Origin: Phycisphaerales bacterium
Lineage (GTDB): Bacteria > Planctomycetota > Phycisphaerae > Phycisphaerales > UBA1924
Assembly (NCBI GenBank): GCA_020850415.1
Contig: JADZER010000020.1
Location: 28,540 to 92,539 of the forward strand
Reading direction: 5' to 3'
DNA length: 64,000 nucleotides
How positions within the stretch are numbered: the stretch's first letter is position 1; every line of letters begins with the position of its first letter. Below the pieces are notes generated by a model. That model was not told the origin of the DNA. It worked only from the letters and a program-made list of their open reading frames with translations, and did no database searches. A program made the translations under genes and the position numbers. Of the stretch, positions 39,454 through 48,060 are shown piece by piece.

Positions 39454-40508
39454 CGCGGCCCCAGCGCGAGGGCGGCGCCTGTCTCGAAGGGCTCGACGGT
39501 GCTCCACAGGGCGCGGAGGCTGTCGGCGAGGGGCTGGCGCTCGACGAACGCCGACGCGGCGGCTCTGGCGCCGTCGGCGACGGCTCGGCGCAGGACCGCG
39601 TCGGCGGCGAGCCGGGCGAGCTGCCGGCCGATGTCGGTGACGGACTCGGACCTGGCGTGGAGCAGGCCCGCGGCGTCGGTCGGTCGGGCGCTCTCGGGCA
39701 GCCAGGCGTCCGCGCCGACGACGGGCACGCCGAGCAGGTGCGCACGGAGGACAGACCAAGCTACCCAGGCGTGCTCGTGGGCGGTCAGCTCGGCGCGCAC
39801 GGTCGGCGGCACGATGACGGCGAGGTCGCAGGCGTGCAGGAGCCGGGCGGTGGGCTCGGCGGGAAGCAGCATGCGCCAGCGGACGCCGGCGTCGGCGTGG
39901 AAGCGTCTGGCGCGGGAGACATGGGCGGCGCGCCGGTCGATGAGCCCGGCGACGGGGATGCCGGCGACATCGAGCAGGCCGACCATGTAGACAAAGCGCC
40001 GGGCGTCGGCGTGGCGGCAGGGGTCGGCGAGCAGCGCGACCATGGGGATGTGGTCGGGCACGCCCAGCTGCGCACGCACGCTGTGCCGGTCGGGGCCGAC
40101 CGGGCGGCGGGGGCCCGGCCAGAGCGCGGAGGGCACCGGGGCGACGGCGCCCTCGCCGGCGCCCGCGAGGCGGCAGGCGGTGCGGGCACGCTCGCTCCAG
40201 GGCTGGAGCAGGTCCGTGCCGCCGAGCGCCCGCGCCACGCGCCGGAGGGCGCGGGCGCCGAGGCCGGCGTGCCCGAACGGGGCGGGGGCGTGTGCGTGGA
40301 CGGGCAGACCCAGCGCGCGGGCGTGGTGTACCGCGTCCCCGCCGCCGAGGACGACGACGGCGTGCGCGTCCTCCGGGGTGGATCGGATGGCCTCGGCGCA
40401 GGCGAGGATCGCGATGTCGGCGGCGGCGCCGCGCCCGAGCAGGCCGACGCGCCCGTCCGCGACGCCGGTCGGCGTGGGGTCGATCACATGCAGCACCCCG
40501 CGGGCCAT
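39450..40508 (-). CDS. Glycosyltransferase-like protein (GT4/GT-B fold, putative)
   Basis: 352 residues. The N-terminal MARGVLHVIDPTPTG, the central VALLADPCRHADARRFVYMVGLL and the C-terminal WSVLRAHLLGVPVVGADAWLPE...AGLLHARSES follow the pattern of GT4-type retaining glycosyltransferases, but the usual E-x7-E motif is weak, so activity is uncertain. Ala/Arg-rich throughout. It starts only 3 nt after the upstream lipoprotein stop and overlaps the phosphatase, in a continuous minus-strand run. Confidence 0.6.
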   Translation of the reverse strand: MARGVLHVIDPTPTGVADGRVGLLGRGAAADIAILACAEAIRSTPEDAHAVVVLGGGDAVHHARALGLPVHAHAPAPFGHAGLGARALRRVARALGGTDLLQPWSERARTACRLAGAGEGAVAPVPSALWPGPRRPVGPDRHSVRAQLGVPDHIPMVALLADPCRHADARRFVYMVGLLDVAGIPVAGLIDRRAAHVSRARRFHADAGVRWRMLLPAEPTARLLHACDLAVIVPPTVRAELTAHEHAWVAWSVLRAHLLGVPVVGADAWLPESARPTDAAGLLHARSESVTDIGRQLARLAADAVLRRAVADGARAAASAFVERQPLADSLRALWSTVEPFETGAALALGPR

Positions 40509-40510
40509 CG

Positions 40511-41182
40511 TTATCTGTCCCGCTCATCGGCCGCGGTCTCGGCCTCGTGGGAGTAGAACAGCTCGGCGATGCGGAGGCCGACGAGGTCGGCGAACTCGTT
40601 CTCGGCCTCTCGGACCATGGCGCTATCGGTCGGTGCGGTGCCCTGTCTTGTAGAGGCGGTGACGGTGAGCGCGTATCCCTCGCGTTCCTCGGGCCACAGG
40701 CGTTTGTCGGCGACGGCGTCGAGGACCTTGACCCGGAGCAGGGCGGAGGGTGAGAAGGTCTGGCCGTCGGTGGTCAGGGAGAAGCTCTCGGGGACGACAT
40801 AGATGACGACCTCGGCGCCCATCTTGCGTCCGACCTCGGAGATGGGCATGAGGTCGCCGCGGGGCTCGCCGCTGACGATGGCGCCGGCGGCGCGGGAGTC
40901 GAGCACTCTGGCGACGGCCTTGGAGTCCAGGAGGGCCCGTTCGGCGGCGGCGCCGACGCGCTCTCGGGTGGGGGTGCGGGGGATATTGAAGTTGCGGTCG
41001 TCGAGGAAGATGACGACCGGGCGTTCCTTGTCGAGCGAGTACTGCTGGGGGATCTTCTCGGGCCCGTGGATGAGGAGGACGGCGGGCCCGACGATGTTGC
41101 AGCCGGGCGCGAGCGCGATGGCTCCTGCCGCGAAGGCGCCCGCCAGCCCGAGACCGACACTGATGCCCCGAATGGTCCGCAT
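40511..41182 (-). CDS. Lipoprotein of unknown function (paralogue A)
   Basis: 223 residues. Hydrophobic signal, then APGCN, a likely lipidation Cys near residue 28 with a non-canonical box. The mature part has VVIFLDDRNFNIP, GAEVVIYVVPESFSL and LRVKVLDAVADKRLWPEE, with a helical C-terminus ending IAELFYSHE. This alternation of strands and helices resembles the next gene, so the two may be paralogues. I do not recognise a named family; the fold pattern is reminiscent of CsgG-like or penicillin-binding-protein-activator-like lipoproteins. SD GGAG lies 7 nt upstream. Confidence 0.75.
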   Translation of the reverse strand: MRTIRGISVGLGLAGAFAAGAIALAPGCNIVGPAVLLIHGPEKIPQQYSLDKERPVVIFLDDRNFNIPRTPTRERVGAAAERALLDSKAVARVLDSRAAGAIVSGEPRGDLMPISEVGRKMGAEVVIYVVPESFSLTTDGQTFSPSALLRVKVLDAVADKRLWPEEREGYALTVTASTRQGTAPTDSAMVREAENEFADLVGLRIAELFYSHEAETAADERDR

Positions 41183-41206
41183 GCGTTTCTCCGTGTGTTC
41201 GCCCCG

Positions 41207-41881
41207 CTAGTACTCGAGGGAGTTGAGTTCTTCGTGGTCGTAGAAGGTCCAGGCGGCCCTGTCCACGAGGCGTTTGAGGAGGGTGGAGGCGACCATCTGC
41301 TTGGTCATGTCCTCCGGGCCGTAGCCCTTGCCGTCGGGGAAGGTGACGCGGATCTCCTTGCGGAATGCCTCGGCGTCGGATCCCTCGGCGCCGCGCTCGA
41401 TGACCGAGAGGGTGGCCCACGCCTGCCCGGCCCAGAGGTACTCGTTGCCGGGGTCGTTGGTGCGGAACTCGTTGACCTCGAGGAGGACGACGCGGTCGAC
41501 GCCGTCGTCGCCGAGCTCCTCGTTCAGCCGGCCGCGGGGCCACGCGACCCACTGCGGGTGGTTGGCGAGGTAGGCGGTGACCTCGTTCCCGGGGATGTGG
41601 CCGGAGGCGCCGGACTCGGCGGCGAGGGTCAGGTCGATCCGCTCGATGAGGCTGGGGACCAGGGCCGGGTACTCGGCCTGCATGGCCCGGTCGGCCCAGG
41701 CGACGACGGCGAAGCTCTTGCCCCACAGGCCGGTGTACTCGGCGGGGACATCGTGCGAGCCGTACCGCTCGTTCGAGGCCGCCATCATGCCGGCGAGCTG
41801 GCAGCCGGGGGCGGCGAGGAGCAGCAGTCCCAGTCCGACGGCTGCGACGGTTGTGCGGGCGTGGTCCCTGGGGTGTCGCAT
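41207..41881 (-). CDS. Lipoprotein of unknown function (paralogue B)
   Basis: 224 residues. Signal peptide with the same APGC box as the following gene (LAAPGCQLAG). Landmarks: GKSFAVVAWAD, VDRVVLLEVNEFR, AWATLSVIE, and a C-terminal helix ending AAWTFYDHEE, matching the strand order and the FY-HE ending of the gene at 40511. A strong SD GGAGG precedes it. It lies 18 nt after the DUF2752 gene and is probably cotranscribed. No catalytic motif seen. Confidence 0.75.
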   Translation of the reverse strand: MRHPRDHARTTVAAVGLGLLLLAAPGCQLAGMMAASNERYGSHDVPAEYTGLWGKSFAVVAWADRAMQAEYPALVPSLIERIDLTLAAESGASGHIPGNEVTAYLANHPQWVAWPRGRLNEELGDDGVDRVVLLEVNEFRTNDPGNEYLWAGQAWATLSVIERGAEGSDAEAFRKEIRVTFPDGKGYGPEDMTKQMVASTLLKRLVDRAAWTFYDHEELNSLEY

Positions 41882-41899
41882 CAGTCGCGCCTCCGTGTC

Positions 41900-42364
41900 T
41901 TAGCCTTGCCAGGTGACGAACTTGTACGCCCAGGCGGCCATCAGCAGGCCCAGGCTTGCCCAGAGGAGGCGGGTGGTCAGCATCCGCTGGGCCGCAGCGC
42001 CGAGGGTCGAGCCGGTGAGGGCGACATGCCCCGCGCCCCAGGCGATGGACGCCGTGAGGACCGCGAGGACCAGGCCCATGGGCTGTACCCGTGCCGAGTC
42101 TAGCAGCTGGCCGTGGGCTGCATGGGCGAAGGCGGTGGTCATGCCGCAGGTCATGCAGGGCTTGCCGAAGGACTGCTCCCAGGCGCAGGGGGGCAGGCCG
42201 AGGCGTTCATGGGTGCCGTGGCCGGCGGGGTCCGGGGCGACCCAGGCGGCGGCGAGGAGGACGCCGAGGCACGCGATGGCCACAGCCAGAGCGCCGAGCC
42301 TAGCGGGGGCGCGGACGCGGTTGGGTGGGGGCGATGTCGGCGGCGCCGTGGCGGCAGCGTCCAT
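41900..42364 (-). CDS. DUF2752 family membrane protein
   Basis: 154 residues. Three or four membrane helices (near 24-44, 88-110, 128-148) and the DUF2752 signature CMTCGMTTAFAHAAHGQ, preceded by the LPPCAWEQ Cys. Family function is unknown; it is common in planctomycetes and other bacteria. TATCAT lies 6 nt upstream of ATG 42364 with no SD, so the mRNA may be leaderless. It is the first gene of a run with the two lipoproteins. Confidence 0.85.
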   Translation of the reverse strand: MDAAATAPPTSPPPNRVRAPARLGALAVAIACLGVLLAAAWVAPDPAGHGTHERLGLPPCAWEQSFGKPCMTCGMTTAFAHAAHGQLLDSARVQPMGLVLAVLTASIAWGAGHVALTGSTLGAAAQRMLTTRLLWASLGLLMAAWAYKFVTWQG

Positions 42365-42376
42365 GGGTGGATGATA
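42365..42376 (-). promoter_or_regulatory. -10-like element directly before the DUF2752 gene
   Basis: Minus strand TATCAT at 42376-42371 is followed by 6 nt (CCACCC) and the ATG. There is no room for a ribosome binding site; a probable leaderless transcript. Confidence 0.5.
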
Positions 42377-42406
42377 CGGCCGGGCGGCGTGGGCTGATCC
42401 CGGGGA

Positions 42407-42796
42407 TCAGTCGAAGCGGAAGACGCCCTTCCGGTAGCCGTAGAGGTAGGCGACGACCGTGGTCAGCAGGAAGAAGAGGATGCGTCCGAGCCAGACGAGG
42501 CCCTCGTCGGTCCCGGCGGCGAGGTTGGGGAAGGTGGTGGCCCAGGGGTAGAGGAAGATGACCTCGACATCGAAGAGGAGGAAGACCATGGCGATGAGGT
42601 AGAAGCGGACATTGAACCGCTTGCGGGCGGTGCCGACGGGGTTCATGCCGGACTCGTAGGGCATGCCCTTGGTGGGGCCGTTGCGGCTGGGGCCGACGAG
42701 CTTGGTGAGGATGATGACGCCGCCGGCGAAGGTCACGGCGATGGTGAGCATGATCCCGAGGGGGAGGTAGGCGAGGACATCCACGGTGGCGAGCAT
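42407..42796 (-). CDS. nuoA: NADH-quinone oxidoreductase subunit A
   Basis: 129 residues with three membrane helices, as in the family. Diagnostic motifs: PYESGMNPVGTARKRFNVRFYLIAMVFLLFDVEVIFLYPWA (given here as the family-specific middle section), with the loop Cys replaced by GMN. It is a proton-pumping arm subunit of complex I. It stands alone: neither nuoB nor any other nuo gene is next to it, the neighbours being a DUF2752 gene and a cytochrome b gene, so the remaining complex I genes must be elsewhere. Confidence 0.93.
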   Translation of the reverse strand: MLATVDVLAYLPLGIMLTIAVTFAGGVIILTKLVGPSRNGPTKGMPYESGMNPVGTARKRFNVRFYLIAMVFLLFDVEVIFLYPWATTFPNLAAGTDEGLVWLGRILFFLLTTVVAYLYGYRKGVFRFD

Positions 42797-42828
42797 CGGC
42801 GGGTCTCCGGATCGTCGGGGCGATTATA
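42797..42828 (-). promoter_or_regulatory. nuoA promoter (-10 TATAAT)
   Basis: A consensus TATAAT occurs on the minus strand at 42828-42823, 26 nt before ATG 42796, and CGGAGA in the leader can serve as SD. It is the best -10 match in the window and lies in an otherwise GC-rich gap, so nuoA is probably transcribed independently of the cytochrome genes. Confidence 0.6.
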
Positions 42829-42905
42829 CGCCCCGGGAACGACGGCGGGCGGCCCGTGGGGGCCGCCCGGCGCGATTGGGTTCGGTGGTCCGCGTCGGTC
42901 TGGAG

Positions 42906-43520
42906 TCAGGCCGAGGTGGCGCCGTGTTCCTCGTCCCAGCCGGTGATCATCGCCTTGAGGTTGGCGGCGACGGTGCGTCCGGTGGTGATCATGTAGAGGT
43001 GGCCGATGAGGAAGACGACCATGATGTAGGCGGCGGCGAGGTGGACGACGGCGATCAGGCTCAGGGGGACGGTCTCCAGCCCGAAGCTGCGCTGGATGGA
43101 GTCCCAGTACATGTAGGCCAGGCCGCTGGTGGCGAGGACGGGGAAGATCAGGATCTTGAAGCCCAGGTAGACCAGGCGCTGGAGGGGGTTGAGCTTCTGG
43201 GTCCGGGTCTTGCGGACCGGGTGCTCGTGGGTCTTGAACATGCCCACGAGGTAGAACTTGACCATGGCCCCGAGGGACTGGTTGGTCGGCAGGTACTGCT
43301 TCCATTCGCCGGAGGTGATGTGCCAGAAGATGGCGAAGGCGGCCAGGCCGAGGAAGGCCCAGGCGAACACGCGGTGGAGTTGCACCGCGGTGGCGAAGTC
43401 CAGGAGGGTCAGGCCGGTGAAGTGGATCTGGAGCCCGGTGACCAGCAGGGCGAGGATGATGGCGCTCTGGCACCAGTGCCAGAAGCGCTCGAACCGGGTG
43501 TACATCTTGACCTTGCTCAT
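42906..43520 (-). CDS. Cytochrome b561/Ni-hydrogenase-type membrane cytochrome b
   Basis: 204 residues, about five membrane helices. RFERFWHWCQ with an N-terminal His, HRVFAWAFLGLAAFAIFWHI, and HLAAAYIMVVFLIGHLYM supply paired His haem ligands in the arrangement of b-type subunits such as those of formate dehydrogenase or Ni-hydrogenase. Its start overlaps the octaheme cytochrome stop by 4 nt, so the two are a unit: this protein should exchange electrons between the quinone pool and the octaheme protein. SD GGGAG lies upstream. Confidence 0.88.
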   Translation of the reverse strand: MSKVKMYTRFERFWHWCQSAIILALLVTGLQIHFTGLTLLDFATAVQLHRVFAWAFLGLAAFAIFWHITSGEWKQYLPTNQSLGAMVKFYLVGMFKTHEHPVRKTRTQKLNPLQRLVYLGFKILIFPVLATSGLAYMYWDSIQRSFGLETVPLSLIAVVHLAAAYIMVVFLIGHLYMITTGRTVAANLKAMITGWDEEHGATSA

Positions 43521-45313
43521 TTTCTGCTCCCTGAAGTCAGGACCCGCAATGCACCGTGCGACACGGCGCCCAGCAGCGTCAGGCCGATGAGTCCCATCCC
43601 CGCGTACTCGACGAGCATGTTCCGGTCGCGACCGGGGATGTACAGCCCCTCGAGCCCGGCCAGGCGCCCGTTGGTCGAGTGGCACTCGACGCACCCGACC
43701 GCGTCCTCGGCCGGGGCGACCATGTGGGCCAGCGGCCAGTTCATCTCGGTCTGGATCCAGCCGAGCTGCCCGCTGTAGGGGGCGTTGTTCTCCTTCATGC
43801 CGGCCTCGGTGGCCTTCTGCCAGTCGAAGGCCTTCCAGTACGCGGCGGCCTTGTCGCCGGCCCCGGGGAAGAGCTTGGGCGCGACGAGGGTCTTGTTGCC
43901 GGCGTCGTAGGGCTGGATCCCGCGGTGGACCTTGACGGGCCAGATGCGGGCCTTGGGGTCGTTGGCGTCGCCGAGGAGGGTGTTGATGTCGGCGATCGGT
44001 TTGTCGAGATCGATCTTGCTCCACAGGCCCGTGACCTTGCCGCGGTCCTTTCCGGGGGTGGTGTCATCGATCTTGGTGTCGATGAAGACCTGCTTGGTGT
44101 TGCCGTTGAACCAGCGGTACTCGGGGTTCTCGTCGAGCACCCAGATGAACTCGCCTTTTTGCATGTCGTACTGCGGGGTCTTGGTTCCCTTGGTATCGAC
44201 CATGACTTTCTTGGGCGTGCCGTCCTCGTTCTTCTCGCCGGCCTTCGACCAGTCCCACCACATCTTGGTGGGCCGCTCCCTGGCCATCGTGGGGATGTGG
44301 CAGGCCTGGCAGGAGACGCGGTCCTGGTGGGCGTCGAGCCGGGCGGCGTTCTTGACATCTTTGCCCTCGCGGGCGGCGGTCTGGTGGGGCCACTGCGTGT
44401 GGCACGACTCGCAGGCGAGAAGATTGGACTCGTGTGGCGAGCCGCGGAGGACGAAGCTGCGTTCGTCGTAGGCGGCCTGCTCGTAGTAGCGGCCGGAGAC
44501 CTTGTGGCTGTGGGTGGTGTGGCAGGCGATGCAGTGCATGTCGGCGCCGTCGGGCGACATGTGGACATCGACATGCAGGGCGGGGGTCGCGAGGCTCTCG
44601 TCCATGTCGCCGTGCTTCACGCCCTCGCCGCCGCCGCCGAAGAAGTGGCACTCGCCGCAGTTCTGACGGGAGGGCATCGAGACGCTCTGGGCGATCTCTC
44701 GGAGCGGGGCGGGCTCCCAGAACTTGCCGGAGCCCTTGGGCCACTCCCGCTGCTCGTCGGGGGTGTCGGCGTAGACCGGGTGGCCGGCGGCGGTGGGGAA
44801 CTTCTTGTACTTGCCGGTCGAGTCGTGGCAGACCAGGCAGTCGACGAGGTTCTGGTTGGAGAAGTCAAACGAGCTGTCCTTCCAGCCGTAGCCGATGTGG
44901 CAGCTGGTGCAGCGGGGCTCGTTGCCGGGGACGGCGATGCAGAAGTTGTTGATGACGCGGGCGCCCTTGCCGAAGGGGACCGCCTCGCCCGCCGCGGTCG
45001 TCGTCGTCTGATCGGTGCTCAGCCAGGTCCAGTGGCTGGTCTTCATGAGCTGCTGGGCGGCGTCGGTGTGGCAGGTCAGGCAGGCGGCCGTGACCTCCGG
45101 CCCGGTCTTGAAGTCCTGCTGCAGCACCTCGAAGGTGGAGTGGTCGGCGGTGCTCTCCCCGCGTCCGCCGACGACCGGTTGTGCGGGCGCCGGGGCGGCG
45201 GCGGGGAGAACCCCGGCCTGGCCTGCCGGCTGCCCGGGTGCGCTGGTGAGGCCCAGGGCGCCCGCTCCGAGCGCGCCGACCACACCGACGAGAACGGTCC
45301 ATTTCGTACGCAT
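43517..45313 (-). CDS. Membrane-anchored octaheme c-type cytochrome (tetrathionate-reductase-like family)
   Basis: 598 residues. Signal peptide, then eight CXXCH motifs in order (CLTCH, CTSCH, CLVCH, CGECH, CIACH, CESCH, CQACH, CVECH) from about residue 77 to 545, and a C-terminal membrane helix (YAGMGLIGLTLLGAVSHGAL). Count, spacing and the b-type partner match the octaheme tetrathionate reductase (OTR) family; the natural substrate (tetrathionate, nitrite, hydroxylamine or another) cannot be told from sequence. ATG 45313 was chosen because GGAGG lies 7 nt upstream; an in-frame ATG at 45343 has no SD. Acts on the periplasmic face. Confidence 0.9.
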   Translation of the reverse strand: MRTKWTVLVGVVGALGAGALGLTSAPGQPAGQAGVLPAAAPAPAQPVVGGRGESTADHSTFEVLQQDFKTGPEVTAACLTCHTDAAQQLMKTSHWTWLSTDQTTTTAAGEAVPFGKGARVINNFCIAVPGNEPRCTSCHIGYGWKDSSFDFSNQNLVDCLVCHDSTGKYKKFPTAAGHPVYADTPDEQREWPKGSGKFWEPAPLREIAQSVSMPSRQNCGECHFFGGGGEGVKHGDMDESLATPALHVDVHMSPDGADMHCIACHTTHSHKVSGRYYEQAAYDERSFVLRGSPHESNLLACESCHTQWPHQTAAREGKDVKNAARLDAHQDRVSCQACHIPTMARERPTKMWWDWSKAGEKNEDGTPKKVMVDTKGTKTPQYDMQKGEFIWVLDENPEYRWFNGNTKQVFIDTKIDDTTPGKDRGKVTGLWSKIDLDKPIADINTLLGDANDPKARIWPVKVHRGIQPYDAGNKTLVAPKLFPGAGDKAAAYWKAFDWQKATEAGMKENNAPYSGQLGWIQTEMNWPLAHMVAPAEDAVGCVECHSTNGRLAGLEGLYIPGRDRNMLVEYAGMGLIGLTLLGAVSHGALRVLTSGSRK

Positions 45314-45777
45314 CTGCCAACCTCCAGCGGGTCGATTTGACACGAACCGGGTAAACCACTGGCCTCAATAGCAGAGAAAGAACTCTGTATCTCTATTAAT
45401 TGGTGACTCCGAATCGGCCATCGGTTGCCGACAACTGCCCAAACGCGCGCGTGAATTGTCGGATTTTTGCCTCGCAGAGCGGGCACCCGGCGGAGTCATG
45501 GGGATGCGGGCGGCCCGGACGCGTCGCCCGCGATCTGCCAAATCGGCAGCGGTCTCACGGCATCGTGACGCGCACTGCCAGCGATGGTGCGGGGAGCGTG
45601 CCGGGGACTCCCAGGAATGGGGCCCGGGGGGCGGGGCAGGGCTCGGATTCTGGCATTCCGATTGCCCATAGGGTTCATCACGCCTCGGATTCCGGAGGCG
45701 GTCCCTGTAGACCTCACCGCGTCGCGCCCTCCTCGGGGTGCGGCGCACGACAGACCTAGACACGGAGCACCAAACCC
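45314..45777. other. Divergent regulatory region between octaheme cytochrome and groEL1
   Basis: 464 bp without a supported gene. The part nearest the cytochrome (45360-45415) is AT-rich for this genome and should hold its promoter; I cannot fix one -10. The groEL1 side is GC-rich and ends with CGGAG 11 nt before ATG 45778. No CIRCE (TTAGCACTC-N9-GAGTGCTAA) operator is seen. Confidence 0.5.
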
Positions 45778-47514
45778 ATGGCCGTCAAAGAACTCACCTT
45801 CGATGTCGATGCTCGTCAGTCCCTCCTCGCCGGCGTCGAGAAGCTCGCCCGGGCCGTGAAGGCGACCCTCGGGCCCAAGGGGCGCATGGCGGTCCTGGAC
45901 AAGTCCTGGGGCGGGCCGACCGTGACCAAGGACGGGGTGTCCGTCGCGGAGGAGATCGAACTCCAGAACAAGGCGGAGAACATGGGGGCCCTCCTGGTCA
46001 AGGAGGCCGCCAGCAAGACCTCCGACGAGGCGGGCGACGGGACGACCACGGCGACGGTGCTGGCCGAGGCGCTGTTCCGCGAGGGGCTGCGATATATCGC
46101 GGCGGGGGTGGACGCCAACGCGCTGGTCCGGGGCATGAAGAAGGCCGTCGAGGCGGCGACCAAGTCGATCGACGAGCTGGCCGTCCCCGTCAAGGGCAAG
46201 GCCGACATCCAGAATGTGGCCTCGATCAGCGCCAACAACGACGCCGAGGTCGGCAAGATCATGGCCGACGCGTTCGAGAAGGTCGGCAAGGACGGCGTCA
46301 TCACGGTCGAAGAGGGCAAGACCCGCGAGACCGAGGTGAAGGTCGTCGAGGGCATGCAGTTCGACCGGGGCTACCTGTCGCCGAACTTCTGCACCAATGT
46401 CGACGACATGAAGGTCGAGTTCGACAAGTGCCTCGTGCTCATCCACGAGGACAAGATCGACAGCATCGCCACGCTCGTGCCGCTGCTCGAGAAGGTGATG
46501 GAGGCCAAGAAGCCCCTCCTCATCATCGCCGAGGATGTCTCGGGCGAGGCCCTGGCCACGCTCGTCATCAACAAGCTCCGCGGCACGCTCCAGGTCGTCG
46601 CGGTCAAGGCCCCGGGCTACGGCGACCGGCGCAAGGCCATGCTCGGCGACATCGCGACCCTCACCGGCGCGACCGCCATCATGAAGGACCTCGGCCTCCA
46701 GCTCGACAAGGTCGAGCTCGGCCACCTCGGCATGGCCAAGAAGATCGAGGTGGACGCCGACAACACGACGATCATCGAGGGCGCCGGCTCCACCAAGGAG
46801 ATCCAGGGGCGCATCGAGCAGATCCGGCGCGAGATCGAGGTCTCCACCAGCGACTACGACAGCGAGAAGCTCCACGAGCGTCTCGCCAAGCTCGCCGGCG
46901 GCGTGGCCCAGGTCAATGTCGGCGCCGCGTCTGAGGCCGAGCTCAAGGAGAAGAAGGCCCGCATCGAGGACGCCCTGCACGCGACTCGGGCCGCGGTCGC
47001 TGAGGGCATCGTCCCCGGCGGCGGCGTGAGCTTCATCAAGGCCCGGGCCGCGGTCGAGGCCCTCAAGGAGTGGAAGGCCGTCTACGCCAAGGCCAAGGAG
47101 GTCACGGCCGACGAGATCGGGCACGCCAAGTACGACATGGCGGCCGGCATGGAGGTCGTCCGCAAGGCCCTGACCGTCCCGCTCCAGACCATCGCGGACA
47201 ACGCGGGCGTCAAGGGATCGGTCGTCGTCGGCAAGGTCGCCGAGAGCGACAAGCCCGGCTTCGGCTACAACGCCCTGACCGACGAGTACGGCGACCTGAT
47301 CAAGATGGGCGTCATCACCCCGGCGAAGGTGGACCGCCTGGCGCTGCAGAACGCCGCGAGCGTCGCGACCGTGCTACTCACCGCCGACTGCATCATCACC
47401 AGCAAGCCCGAGCCCAAGGACGAGGGCGGGCACGGCCATGACCACGGCGGTGGTGGCATGGGCGGGATGGGTGGCATGGGCGGCATGCCGGGCATGGGTG
47501 GCATGGGGTTCTGA
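45778..47514 (+). CDS. groEL: Chaperonin GroEL, paralogue 1 (with GGM tail)
   Basis: 578 residues. 60-kDa chaperonin; full domain order with [15 protein letters not shown], the DGVSVA and [17 protein letters not shown]-binding motifs, and the hinge region [11 protein letters not shown]. The C-terminus has a His-rich stretch and a Gly-Gly-Met repeat tail, as in housekeeping GroEL. It precedes groES rather than following it. The second groEL in this block lacks the tail, so the two probably differ in role. Confidence 0.97.
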   Translation: MAVKELTFDVDARQSLLAGVEKLARAVKATLGPKGRMAVLDKSWGGPTVTKDGVSVAEEIELQNKAENMGALLVKEAASKTSDEAGDGTTTATVLAEALFREGLRYIAAGVDANALVRGMKKAVEAATKSIDELAVPVKGKADIQNVASISANNDAEVGKIMADAFEKVGKDGVITVEEGKTRETEVKVVEGMQFDRGYLSPNFCTNVDDMKVEFDKCLVLIHEDKIDSIATLVPLLEKVMEAKKPLLIIAEDVSGEALATLVINKLRGTLQVVAVKAPGYGDRRKAMLGDIATLTGATAIMKDLGLQLDKVELGHLGMAKKIEVDADNTTIIEGAGSTKEIQGRIEQIRREIEVSTSDYDSEKLHERLAKLAGGVAQVNVGAASEAELKEKKARIEDALHATRAAVAEGIVPGGGVSFIKARAAVEALKEWKAVYAKAKEVTADEIGHAKYDMAAGMEVVRKALTVPLQTIADNAGVKGSVVVGKVAESDKPGFGYNALTDEYGDLIKMGVITPAKVDRLALQNAASVATVLLTADCIITSKPEPKDEGGHGHDHGGGGMGGMGGMGGMPGMGGMGF

Positions 47515-47621
47515 CCCGGCGCCCACTTCCAGAATCCAGTACGCGGCCCGGCAGACGGTCAGGAGTCCGGCACCGGGTCGCGCGTTCGAGCACGCACAAC
47601 CCAGAACAGGAGTTCTGACCA

Positions 47622-47909
47622 ATGGCCATCAAACCCCTCGAAGACCGCATCGTCGTCAAGCCCATCGAGCCGGAGACCAAGACTGCCTCGGGCCTGTACC
47701 TCCCCGAGACCGCCAAGGAGAAGCCGATCCAGGGCGAGGTTGTCGCCATCGGCCCCGGGCGCTTGCTCGACAACGGCAAGCGCGCCAAGCCCGTCGTCGG
47801 CAAGGGCGACCGCGTGCTCTACGGCAAGTACGCCGGCACCGAGGTCGAGATGAAGGGCGTCAAGCACCTGATCCTGCGCGAGAGCGAGCTCCTCGGCGTC
47901 ATCGGCTGA
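47622..47909 (+). CDS. groES: Co-chaperonin GroES
   Basis: 95 residues, normal length. IKPLEDRIVVKPIE at the start, the mobile loop TASGLYLPETAKEKP, GEVVAIGPG, and VLYGKYAGTEV complete the GroES pattern. Forms the heptameric lid of GroEL. It lies 107 bp after groEL1 and is followed at once by a REP-like hairpin, which may end the groEL1-groES transcript. Confidence 0.96.
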   Translation: MAIKPLEDRIVVKPIEPETKTASGLYLPETAKEKPIQGEVVAIGPGRLLDNGKRAKPVVGKGDRVLYGKYAGTEVEMKGVKHLILRESELLGVIG

Positions 47910-47914
47910 TTGTG

Positions 47915-48060
47915 GTGCAGGCTTCCGGCCTGCACGGTTCACGGCTCGGAGAGCCGTGCCACCGGACTCACGGCTCGGAGAGCCGTGCCACCCGAGAGCC
48001 GTGCCACCGGACTCACGGCTCGGAGAGCCGTGCCACCAGGAACCGTGCCACCAGGAACCC
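47915..48060. repeat. REP-like hairpins between groES and the sulfotransferase gene
   Basis: First a hairpin GTGCAGGC-TTCCG-GCCTGCAC (47915-47935). Then repeats of a 29-bp unit containing the near-perfect palindrome CACGGCTCGGAGAGCCGTG, at 47940-47958, 47969-47987 and 48014-48032, with partial copies between and after (CGAGAGCCGTGCCACC, AACCGTGCCACCAGG). They are distinct in sequence from the repeats at 60-61 kb. They translate into a false N-terminal extension of the sulfotransferase. Confidence 0.75.

Noticed and set aside
43556..45340. Long plus-strand open frame opposite the octaheme cytochrome
   Set aside because: The minus strand has eight CXXCH motifs, a signal peptide and an SD; the plus-strand frame has none of these.
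45314..45777. CIRCE/HrcA operator upstream of groEL1
   Set aside because: No TTAGCACTC or GAGTGCTAA half-site is present, even allowing two mismatches by eye.
47940..48032. Possible short CRISPR array upstream of the sulfotransferase
   Set aside because: The repeats are palindromes with spacers of about 10 bp that are themselves repeated, and no cas genes are near; REP-like DNA fits better.
47956..48060. Upstream extension of the sulfotransferase from 47956
   Set aside because: The extra 35 residues are repeated PDSRLGEPCH-type translation of REP palindromes; ATG 48061 begins the conserved protein.
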